Assembly: GCF_900107635.1 (NCBI RefSeq)
Contig: NZ_FNRD01000019.1
Coordinates: forward strand, 1 to 48,538
Reading direction: 5' to 3'
Source: Flavobacterium gillisiae
GTDB taxonomy: Bacteria; Bacteroidota; Bacteroidia; Flavobacteriales; Flavobacteriaceae
DNA: 48,538 nucleotides
Part shown: piece by piece, positions 9,062 to 16,781 of the stretch
How positions within the stretch are numbered: the first letter of the stretch is position 1
Layout: each line of letters starts with the position of its first letter
Notes under the pieces: generated by a model
What the model saw: the letters and a program-made list of their open reading frames with translations, nothing else
Databases searched by the model: none
What the model was told of the DNA's origin: nothing
Program-made: the position numbers and the translations under genes

Positions 9062-10810
9062 TTATGTGATTGAAATATTATCATTGGGAATTTCAGTAAT
9101 ACTTCCTGCGTCAGGATTTGATTTATACAAAATAGTATTTCCTTGTTTGTAGAATACTACAACCGTATATTTACCTGGAGATTCTTCATCAAAAATTTTT
9201 TGAAGTTCATCATAAGTCTTATTAACTACTAGAGAGCTAACCGCTGAACCAATGTAACATATTGTAGCTTTTTCTAGAACACCATTATCATTCAATACGT
9301 TGTAATTATAACTAAATTTGTTAGCATCTTTAGCATAAGCTAATGAAATATTTTTGACCTTAAGGTGTTTTATACTATTAGGATAAAATGATTTGTTTGG
9401 TAAAATATTTTGATCCAATTCAAAGATATTTGAGCAGTTTAAGCCTCTGATTATTTCACTTATTTCATATGTATCCTCTGTATAGGTAACCCTATGATTA
9501 CATTCGTCTGATTCACTCAAGGTAAAGCTATTTAAATGAATTACATCCGACCATTTATTTTTTTCCTTGCCTTTTACTTTACCTGTTGAAATATTTACTA
9601 ATCGTTCCTTGTCAACAATAGTCTCATCATTATTAAGTAAATAAGTATTTTTGATACCTCTACTTGTTAAAAAAGTTATATGATTATCATCTATTTCATC
9701 AATCTCTTTTAAATTTAAATCTACATCAAATTTATATATATTACCAACAGATGGACCTTCTCTGCGTTGTTGCACTTCTTGTCCATTATCAATACTAACT
9801 GGTTTATTATGGATTTTAAATAGTTCCACCATACCATTTAGAACATACACCCGCTTGGTTCTAAGAATTTGCAAAAAGTACAGCCCCTTTTTATGATTGT
9901 TGACTATTGTCGTTGGACTATAATCTAAATCTTCATCAGTAGTTCTAAAATAAATTGCGCTTCTGGGAGAATTTGTGTCATGATATAAACTTCTACCATT
10001 TAAAAACGTTGTTTCGATACCCCAATTCAGTGTAATTAACTCTCTTTTTTCTTTTTTTAAAGCAAATTTTTTGAAAGCGATAAAATCATTGTGAGAAGGA
10101 TTAGGGTTGTATTGCAAACTTAGTATCAGGAAGGGTGAATCCGTCCAGCTATGATTATTTGAAAGTACTTCATCATAAGAATCATTAAAATTTATTGCTT
10201 GGGAACAAATAAAAGATATTAACCTAATTGAATTTTGATTATTCTTGATTACATAAACATTTTCACCTTCTATAAGATTTTCCGCTTCCAATTGATTAGA
10301 ACGTAAACCTCCCATATGTCTAGTTTTAAACTGAATTAAAATAATTAATTTTTCAACTCCATCATATTCACCCCTGAAAATATAATATAGTGGATCTACA
10401 TAATTTTTATCAGAAGCAGAATAGCAATCCTCAAAATGAAAATGTACATTTTCATTATCCATATTCTTTAAATAATTTAGCTCCTCTTTATTTAAAGATT
10501 CACCTCCTAAAACCCATAGTTTATTTTGCAAAGGTTGAAGTTGATTGTTTGCGATAATTTCTTCTATCACAGACTTTGGACAAGAATACTCTGGAGATAA
10601 TACTAAAGAAATATTTTCATCTTTTGCTTTAGTTAAAACATTAACAAATTTTGTTCTTGCTTCATTTTGGTTATTATTCCCTATGCGTGTATTGTCCGCG
10701 AAAAAGACACCTTTATGTTGATAAAGGTAAAAGCTATTACGTTGCGTGTCTCGTTTTAATGCATCAAGCTCTGTTGATATGTTTAAAGTAGCTATATCTA
10801 CGAAATTCAT
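9062..10810 (-). CDS. Nitrilase/carbon-nitrogen hydrolase-like protein
   Basis: The N-terminal ~210 residues fit the nitrilase superfamily. The catalytic Glu-Lys-Cys triad can be read at E74 in LVLSPEY, K162 in FKTRHMGG and C202 in ISFICSQAIN. The remaining ~370 residues are of unknown fold, with many polar strands. Nitrilase domains are known as parts of phage-defence proteins (for example fused to the reverse transcriptase in DRT type 1). Here the domain is a stand-alone protein, encoded 6 bp upstream of a zinc-hook SMC-like ATPase and 11 bp downstream of hsdS. A role as the effector that the SMC protein activates is inference. A substrate cannot be named, and a housekeeping nitrilase is unlikely given the length and context. 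Confidence 0.72.
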   Translation of the reverse strand: MNFVDIATLNISTELDALKRDTQRNSFYLYQHKGVFFADNTRIGNNNQNEARTKFVNVLTKAKDENISLVLSPEYSCPKSVIEEIIANNQLQPLQNKLWVLGGESLNKEELNYLKNMDNENVHFHFEDCYSASDKNYVDPLYYIFRGEYDGVEKLIILIQFKTRHMGGLRSNQLEAENLIEGENVYVIKNNQNSIRLISFICSQAINFNDSYDEVLSNNHSWTDSPFLILSLQYNPNPSHNDFIAFKKFALKKEKRELITLNWGIETTFLNGRSLYHDTNSPRSAIYFRTTDEDLDYSPTTIVNNHKKGLYFLQILRTKRVYVLNGMVELFKIHNKPVSIDNGQEVQQRREGPSVGNIYKFDVDLNLKEIDEIDDNHITFLTSRGIKNTYLLNNDETIVDKERLVNISTGKVKGKEKNKWSDVIHLNSFTLSESDECNHRVTYTEDTYEISEIIRGLNCSNIFELDQNILPNKSFYPNSIKHLKVKNISLAYAKDANKFSYNYNVLNDNGVLEKATICYIGSAVSSLVVNKTYDELQKIFDEESPGKYTVVVFYKQGNTILYKSNPDAGSITEIPNDNISIT

Positions 10811-10821
10811 TTTTTTTCTTT

Positions 10822-12144
10822 TTAAAAAACCCTAACCTTACCCGTTACAACCCCATCAATTAAACTACTCTTGTATTCCTTTAATTTCTCAATCTCCTGC
10901 TTTTTTATTGCAATAGCGGTGGCGATTTTATCAGTAATATTTTCAATATAAGCTGAGATTTCTTTTTGTTCTTCAATCGGGGGAACCGGCATAAGTAAAT
11001 TATAGAAAGAGGACATATTTATACTCTCAACTGTAGCTGCCTGTTGTCTCACTTCTACTAAAATTTCAGAATTATTTCCTTTTATAAGGTTTAAAAAATA
11101 TTCAGATTGAATTTTGTCATTAAAAATGATACATTTTATATCCTGATTAATTGCCATTTCTCTATTCAAAATTGAAATTGCAAAGGTATGTTGTAAAATC
11201 CCCGACCTTGTTACGAAAATTAATGCACCTTTTGGTGCAAGATTGGATGAAGAATTTTGTAATCCCATTAATGAAATTTCTCTTACTGTTTTGTTTAAAT
11301 AATCTACTTTTACATCTACCGAAGAAACCCAAGGAATCCCACCATCCCAATATATAAGTTTATCGGTGGAAGGAGTTCCTCCACTAAAAGACTTTTTTAA
11401 GTTGAATTTTAACCTCTTCACCTCCCAACCCTCAGGAATCTCTCCAATCCATTCTACACCGCTGTCTTTTAGTTTTACATTAGGATTAATCCCTTTTGTA
11501 ACAGCTTTGTGAATGAGTATTTGATGGCGTTCTTTGAGTAGGTCTATTTGCTGTTGCTTGATGGCAATGGCTTGGTCTATCTTGGTGGTTTTGTCGTCAA
11601 GAAATTCAGCAATAGCGGTTTGTTCTTTTAAAGATGGAATTAGAAAAGGAATTTGTTTCATTCGCTCTTTTGATAAGTCCCATTGGCCAATCCTTACGCC
11701 ATCAGAAGCAGAACCAAAAAAAGAAACATATAATTTACTTCTAATAGATAAATGAAAATATTCAGGTGTAATTTTTTTATCCAAATCAAAAATAAAATAA
11801 GCAGGACTAACAATTCCATCATAATCAGAAATTCCATAAGAACCCTGCCAAGCTTTCATTTTATTCATTCCAAATTGTCCTTTCAACAGAACTTTATAAT
11901 TTGATAAATCATCTGGAATGAAATTATGATTTGTTCCTTCATCTTCTAAATCTCTTAAAATAACTCCCTTTTCTCTGGTTATCGATAATAATGATAAATC
12001 AGTTCTATTATTTATAGAAATTGGATTTAACAATACTCCTAATCTAGATACCTCCCAATGCTCAGGAATATCGCCCAACCATTCCACACCTGAAGGTTTG
12101 TAGTTTTCGTACTGCTTTGTTGTGTTTTGTACAGCTGTTTCCAT
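10822..12144 (-). CDS. hsdS: Type I restriction specificity subunit (HsdS)
   Basis: This DNA-recognition subunit sets the target of both methylation and cleavage. Two target-recognition domains are visible. Each begins with the family signature SGVEW(L/I)G(D/E)IPE(H/G)WEV, at about residues 18 and 225, and each ends in a conserved helix with an EQ(T/K)-(A/E)I motif (LKEQTAIAEFLDDK in the first, IEEQKEISAYI in the second). The 440-aa length is typical. The gene is one base from the rhuM-like gene and is followed by the nitrilase/SMC pair. The two target domains differ in sequence, as expected for a bipartite target. No inverted copies that would allow shuffling are seen in the window. Confidence 0.93.
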   Translation of the reverse strand: METAVQNTTKQYENYKPSGVEWLGDIPEHWEVSRLGVLLNPISINNRTDLSLLSITREKGVILRDLEDEGTNHNFIPDDLSNYKVLLKGQFGMNKMKAWQGSYGISDYDGIVSPAYFIFDLDKKITPEYFHLSIRSKLYVSFFGSASDGVRIGQWDLSKERMKQIPFLIPSLKEQTAIAEFLDDKTTKIDQAIAIKQQQIDLLKERHQILIHKAVTKGINPNVKLKDSGVEWIGEIPEGWEVKRLKFNLKKSFSGGTPSTDKLIYWDGGIPWVSSVDVKVDYLNKTVREISLMGLQNSSSNLAPKGALIFVTRSGILQHTFAISILNREMAINQDIKCIIFNDKIQSEYFLNLIKGNNSEILVEVRQQAATVESINMSSFYNLLMPVPPIEEQKEISAYIENITDKIATAIAIKKQEIEKLKEYKSSLIDGVVTGKVRVF

Positions 12145-12145
12145 G

Positions 12146-13129
12146 TTATTTTTTATTTTTTAGCTGTTTTTGTGTACTCTCTATTTGATTTATAAAGTCT
12201 TTTTCCACCTTTGAAAGTTCATTTTTCAGTTGGTCTTTGTAGGCGTGGTACTTATGATTAGCTTTTTCTAAAGCTTGTTCATGGCTTACTGTGCCTGCAT
12301 GTGTCAAAATATTGTTTCCTGTCATTTGCAAGAAATCATCTGCACGTTGCAACCAATCATTCATGTACATTGGTTTGCGGTTCAAGGCTTGTAATTCGGC
12401 AATTTCTAAATAAGCTGTTACCATACGATTCAATACGTTTAGTTCTTGCTCGTTCAGGTAGTTTTTGGCTACGCCAACCTCTTTTTTTGTGGGTTGTTCC
12501 CCTTTAAAATGGGTAAGTCCCAAGTGTGGTTTTGCAGTATCGATACGATTGTAAATAACTTCGGCAGCAGTTTGACCGTGTGCTGCCCAATGCATTTTGT
12601 TTTGTATGGTTTTGAAAAATTGCTGTGAAGTTGTGGCATTAGGGTCATAGTCTACACTAGTAGCGTAGATATCTAATACTTTGCGCCAAAACACCTTTTC
12701 GGAAGAGCGTATGTCGCGAATACGTGCTAATAATTCTTCAAAATAAGGTCCGCCAGCTGCTTCTTTGAGCAAATCATCGTTCATGGTAAAGCCTTTTACA
12801 ATGTATTCTCGCAAGCGGGAAGTGGCCCATTGTCTAAACTTTGTACCTTGTAAGCTCTTTACACGATAGCCTACTGAGATAATAACATCAAGATTATAAT
12901 ACTTCACAGGGCGATCTGAACCACTAATGTGCAAAATTTGCACATTGCTTTTTTCTTCTAGTTCTCCTTCTTTAAAAATATTACCAATGTGTTTTGTAAT
13001 TACAGTTCTATCTCTTGTAAAAAGCGCACTCATTTGCTCTTGCGTTAACCAAACGGTTTCGTTCTCAAGACGCGTCTGTATTTTTGTTTGGCCGTCTTCG
13101 GTTTGATATAATATAATTTCTGATTCCAT
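12146..13129 (-). CDS. rhuM: RhuM-family protein (restriction-locus accessory)
   Basis: This 327-aa protein matches the virulence RhuM family (named from Salmonella SPI-3). The conserved N-terminal segment VWLTQEQMSALF is followed by TVITKHIGNIF, then by YNLDVIISVGYRV and the FRQWATSRLREY motif. The C-terminal half has a region resembling the Fic/Doc-associated tail seen in family members. Genes of this family are frequently found between hsdM and hsdS in Bacteroidota, and the spacing here (2 bp after hsdM, 1 bp before hsdS) fits. Its function is not established; it may be a regulator or a death-on-curing-like accessory factor. Confidence 0.85.
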   Translation of the reverse strand: MESEIILYQTEDGQTKIQTRLENETVWLTQEQMSALFTRDRTVITKHIGNIFKEGELEEKSNVQILHISGSDRPVKYYNLDVIISVGYRVKSLQGTKFRQWATSRLREYIVKGFTMNDDLLKEAAGGPYFEELLARIRDIRSSEKVFWRKVLDIYATSVDYDPNATTSQQFFKTIQNKMHWAAHGQTAAEVIYNRIDTAKPHLGLTHFKGEQPTKKEVGVAKNYLNEQELNVLNRMVTAYLEIAELQALNRKPMYMNDWLQRADDFLQMTGNNILTHAGTVSHEQALEKANHKYHAYKDQLKNELSKVEKDFINQIESTQKQLKNKK

Positions 13130-13131
13130 TC

Positions 13132-15483
13132 TTATACCAAGTTTAAAATTTCAGCTATTAGTCCATCGCTTTGTTGTTCTAATGCTAAAATATCCGCAGT
13201 TACCTCTTCAATAGCACGTAATGGTTTGTGTTGGTAGAAATATTTATTAAAACTGATTTCGTAGCCAATTTTGGTTGCGTCCAAATTTATCCAACCTTCG
13301 GCAACATGCAGTTGCACTTCACGAACAAAATAATCGTGTATGTTTTCTTTTAAAGGAATGTTTTCGGTGTCTCGCAAATCACTTTCGGTTTCATAAACTG
13401 TATATTCCCCTTTTTTAGCTGTTGGGAAATAACCATAATCTGCTAATCGGTCTGTTTTGCAATCCAAGTAGGCTAACAACTTTTCGAGTTTGTCACCTGC
13501 TAATTTGGTGGTGTTTTTAATCACTTTTTCGGCATCGGCATCGTACCAAGAAATGGCGTTGTAAATAGCGTTCAATTCTGATGCGCTTACCTTTAGTTTG
13601 TTGGCTTTTACAACTGCAGCTACTTTGTCTTTAAAAAGATTGAAATCATTGTATTCATCTGTTCCTACGGCTGTCATTAGCGTTTGTCCCAAAGTCATTA
13701 GATCCAATTGCTTTTTCCAAATTGCTTCGGTGGTCAAGGTTTTTAATTGTTTGGCATTGAGGTTTAGCTCTTGCTTCTCACACCAATCGCTTATGGTTTT
13801 TTCGTGCTTTTTAATATCTGTATAAATAGCTTCGCCGTAGGTTTCGTACACCCATTGCATCGGTTCGCGTAAGCTTTTGTCAAAACGCAATTCGGCAATG
13901 CGCTCTGCTGTAAATTGCGCTTTCAAACGTTTGGGTCTTTCGATGGTCACTTTGTGATAACCAAAATCGCTGTTGTCAAATACTTTGGCGGCTATAGCTT
14001 CGTCAGCGGTTCTTTCTATGGCTTGTAAATCGGTATAGGTTTTTACAATTTCGGTGATGTGTTCTGGAGCAAACTCACAGTTTTTGTTTCCGAGGTTTTT
14101 TCGGAGCTTTCGATACAATTGTCCTGCATCAATCAACTGCACTTTTCCCTTTCGGTTGGTTGTTTTATTGTTGCTAAGAATCCAAATGTAGGTGGTAATT
14201 CCTGTGTTGTAAAATAAATTGTTGGGTAGTTGCACAATCGCTTCGAGCCAGTCATTTTCGATAATGTACCTACGAATATTACTTTCACCTCCTCCTGCAT
14301 CACCAGTAAACAAGCTACTCCCGTTGTGTACAGAGGCAATGCGTGTTCCTGAAGGACTTTGCGAAAGCGGTTTCATTTTGTTGACCATTTCCATCAAGAA
14401 CAACAATTGTCCGTCTGAAGAACGCGGAATCGCATCGGTATCTTCTTCGATTCCCCAATAGTTTTTTAAACGAATTTTGAAACGGCTGTCAATAACTTCT
14501 TTTCCGTCTTTAATATATTTTTGCTCACTTGCCCAAGATTTCCCATAAGGCGGATTAGACAACATAAAATCAAAAGTTGTTCCTGCAAATTCATCTGTAG
14601 ATAGGGTAGAACCCACACGAATATTCTCGGGGTTGTTCCCCTTAATCATCATGTCACTTTTGCAAATGGCATAGGTCTCGTCGTTGATTTCTTTTCCGTA
14701 CAAATACACATCTGAATCTACAGCACGAATTTCGCCCTCTTCGTCTTTGATAAAGTTTTGGGCTTCGGTCAACATTCCACCACTTCCACAAGCCGGATCA
14801 TAAATGGTCATTACGGGCGGTAAGTTGTATTTTATAGGGTCGAAAATAATATGCGTCATTAAATCGATTACTTCACGAGGCGTAAAATGCTCTCCTGCTT
14901 CTTCGTTATTTTCTTCGTTGAATTTTCTTATTAATTCTTCAAAAACATAACCCATTCCAAGGTTGGTCAAGGCGGATAATTTCCGACCATTAGAATCATT
15001 TTTTTCAAAAGGGGTTACGTTGATATCTGGCGAAGTGAATTTTTCTAAAACATCTAACAAAACATCTTTGGATGCCATGTGACGCACCTGACTTTTGAGT
15101 TTGAATTTTTCGATAATTTCTTTTACATTCGAACTAAAACCATTTAGATAATCTTCAAAATTGGCTTGTAACAATTGTTGGCTGTTGGTTGCCGTATCGT
15201 GTAAGCGCTGTAAAGTCCAGTCGCTTGTATTATAAAAAACATATCCCGAAGCGGCACGCAATCCGTTTTCGTCCCATTCCGTAAAACCTGCTTCGTCTCT
15301 CTGGAAGGCTAATTCTTGCATTACGGACTCTTTGGTTGGTTCGAGTAAAGCGTCTAATCGACGTAATACGACCATGGGTAAAATGACATCTCGGTATTTT
15401 CCTCGTACGTAAACATCACGAAGGCAGTCGTCTGCAATAGACCAAATGAAAGAAACTAATTTATTGTGTACGGATTGATTCAT
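13132..15483 (-). CDS. hsdM: Type I restriction N6-adenine methyltransferase (HsdM)
   Basis: This is the methylation subunit, transferring a methyl group from S-adenosylmethionine to adenine in the HsdS target. Motif I DPACGSGG is at 229-236 and the catalytic motif IV NPPYG at 310-314. The N-terminal helical HsdM_N domain starts at residue 5. At 783 aa it is longer than the ~500-aa classical HsdM because of a ~280-residue C-terminal extension, a form known in type I systems with a RhuM neighbour. It is the first gene of the seven-gene operon. No typical TAnnTTTG promoter was found by eye just upstream. Confidence 0.94.
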   Translation of the reverse strand: MNQSVHNKLVSFIWSIADDCLRDVYVRGKYRDVILPMVVLRRLDALLEPTKESVMQELAFQRDEAGFTEWDENGLRAASGYVFYNTSDWTLQRLHDTATNSQQLLQANFEDYLNGFSSNVKEIIEKFKLKSQVRHMASKDVLLDVLEKFTSPDINVTPFEKNDSNGRKLSALTNLGMGYVFEELIRKFNEENNEEAGEHFTPREVIDLMTHIIFDPIKYNLPPVMTIYDPACGSGGMLTEAQNFIKDEEGEIRAVDSDVYLYGKEINDETYAICKSDMMIKGNNPENIRVGSTLSTDEFAGTTFDFMLSNPPYGKSWASEQKYIKDGKEVIDSRFKIRLKNYWGIEEDTDAIPRSSDGQLLFLMEMVNKMKPLSQSPSGTRIASVHNGSSLFTGDAGGGESNIRRYIIENDWLEAIVQLPNNLFYNTGITTYIWILSNNKTTNRKGKVQLIDAGQLYRKLRKNLGNKNCEFAPEHITEIVKTYTDLQAIERTADEAIAAKVFDNSDFGYHKVTIERPKRLKAQFTAERIAELRFDKSLREPMQWVYETYGEAIYTDIKKHEKTISDWCEKQELNLNAKQLKTLTTEAIWKKQLDLMTLGQTLMTAVGTDEYNDFNLFKDKVAAVVKANKLKVSASELNAIYNAISWYDADAEKVIKNTTKLAGDKLEKLLAYLDCKTDRLADYGYFPTAKKGEYTVYETESDLRDTENIPLKENIHDYFVREVQLHVAEGWINLDATKIGYEISFNKYFYQHKPLRAIEEVTADILALEQQSDGLIAEILNLV

Positions 15484-15593
15484 TGAAATTTAGGGTTGTA
15501 ATGTTATGCTTAATTTTTTAAAATAGTGGTGTTTTTAGATTTAAAAAACTAGAAACGTCAACATGTAAATTTATACTTTTATAAAGAAATAAC

Positions 15594-15728
15594 CTATCCA
15601 AATCTTGAACAGCTTACAGTACTATTAATAAATAATGTATCACTATTTATATCAGCAGTTTGAATAAAATCAAAAATAGGATTCCATAATTGATTTACTT
15701 TACGGTTTCCCTTAATTTGATACAGTTT
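15594..15728 (-). pseudogene. Degraded coding relic, possibly transposase
   Basis: Within the 364-bp gap upstream of hsdM (15484-15847) one minus-strand frame of about 44 codons is open and protein-like, with the segments QLWNPIFDFIQ and SDTLFINSTV before a TAG at 15594-15596. The pattern of W...F..L/FQ followed by (D/N)ST resembles the region before the second catalytic Asp of IS5-type transposases, which would make this a small relic with that residue changed to Asn. This is a weak resemblance. The rest of the gap shows nothing clear. Confidence 0.2.
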
Positions 15729-15847
15729 AAAGCATTTTTAAATTCGTTTTGCTGTGTAGGCCATCAGTTTTATCCGGATGTTATTTATTGATCGCTATTT
15801 CAGGATGAGACAATATTTGCTTTCATTACTTTACTATTGTGCTTAGA

Positions 15848-16159
15848 TTATCTCTTCAATCTTATTTTTGAATCTTTGATTACCGAAATCACCAACCCAA
15901 TACTTACAATTACATCCACTATATTCCAAACAGTTCTTCCCAATGCTATTTTGAAAAAGGGTTGAAATAGAAGCGCTAAGGCTATGTAGATAAATAGTTC
16001 GTTTTTCTTATTCTTTTCATTTGCGGCATACCCTAAATAGGCAAATCCTACCATTGCTGTAAAACGCACCAATTGGTAAAAACTGTAGGGCATATTGAGA
16101 AGACAGAGGAGGAGTAAAAACGTTAGAATAACCTTAATGGCATTAGTTGTATTTATCAT
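15848..16159 (-). CDS. Small integral membrane protein (DUF6804-like)
   Basis: This protein of about 103 aa has four hydrophobic segments spread over most of its length, linked by short loops such as YAANEKNKKNE. I chose the internal ATG at 16159 (MINTTNAIK) rather than the upstream ATG at 16222, because the extra 21 residues are polar and unlike the family start. The pattern matches small DUF6804-type membrane proteins common in Flavobacteria, for which no function is known. It is divergent from the secreted-repeat gene at 16268. Confidence 0.65.
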   Translation of the reverse strand: MINTTNAIKVILTFLLLLCLLNMPYSFYQLVRFTAMVGFAYLGYAANEKNKKNELFIYIALALLFQPFFKIALGRTVWNIVDVIVSIGLVISVIKDSKIRLKR

Positions 16160-16267
16160 TGTTGAAAATAAATTAACTTCTTGTCTGATATTCCTAAAAG
16201 TTGCTGTAATTTGTTGGGACAAAGTCTTAGAAGAAGGGATTATGGATTAAAATTAATGTTTAAATTT

Positions 16268-16687
16268 ATGAAAAAGCTATTTATTATTCTGATTATTCTA
16301 CTATTCACAAGTGTTACTATTGGACAAAGTGTCAAGCAAAAAGATAGGTATGGAAACTCCATTGTTTATGTAGATGGTTTGACTTTGAAATCAAAAAATA
16401 ACTATGGTAAACCCCTCTATTTTTATGATGGCCAAACCATTAAAAATAAAGATAGATACGGAGATAAACTCTATTTTATGGATGGTAACACGGTCAGAAT
16501 AAAAGATCGATACGGTGTTGCAATCTATTATTTTGATGGATTAACTATACGCCAAAAGGATCAATACGGGAAGGCATTGTATTTTGTAGATGGACAAATC
16601 CTTCGTGTTAAAGACAGGTATGGGGAGCCTATTTATTATTTGGAAGGCTTACCGGAAAAGTGGGTATTAGTTTGTTTGATTAGATAA
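16268..16687 (+). CDS. Secreted protein of six RYG/DG repeats
   Basis: This is one of the few plus-strand genes. The start at 16268 gives a clear signal peptide (KKLFIILIILLF, cleavage near TIGQS). The mature part is about six tandem repeats of 21-22 residues, each built as K(D/N)(R/Q)YGxx(I/L)YxxDGxTIRxK. The regular pattern of aromatic residues and DG turns suggests a repetitive beta structure of stacked hairpins. No enzyme motif is present. An exported or surface location is supported; the binding partner is unknown. A perfect hairpin follows the gene. Confidence 0.75.
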   Translation: MKKLFIILIILLFTSVTIGQSVKQKDRYGNSIVYVDGLTLKSKNNYGKPLYFYDGQTIKNKDRYGDKLYFMDGNTVRIKDRYGVAIYYFDGLTIRQKDQYGKALYFVDGQILRVKDRYGEPIYYLEGLPEKWVLVCLIR

Positions 16688-16705
16688 TTATTGAAATTTT
16701 AATTT

Positions 16706-16735
16706 TAATCGACACACTCGTAAGTGTGTCGATTA
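16706..16735. terminator. Strong hairpin terminator between convergent genes
   Basis: A perfect 13-bp stem (16706-16718 with 16723-16735, arm TAATCGACACACT) closes a CGTA loop. It lies between the plus-strand repeat protein gene and the minus-strand lipoprotein gene and may serve both. T-rich runs flank it only loosely. Confidence 0.75.
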
Positions 16736-16781
16736 GCTTAATTTTATACATCTAGCAATTGAAATGAACACATTTATTTTA

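Noticed and set aside
10822..12144. Phase-variable hsdS with invertible repeats
   Set aside because: No second hsdS fragment, recombinase gene or inverted copies of the target-domain sequence lie next to it in the window.
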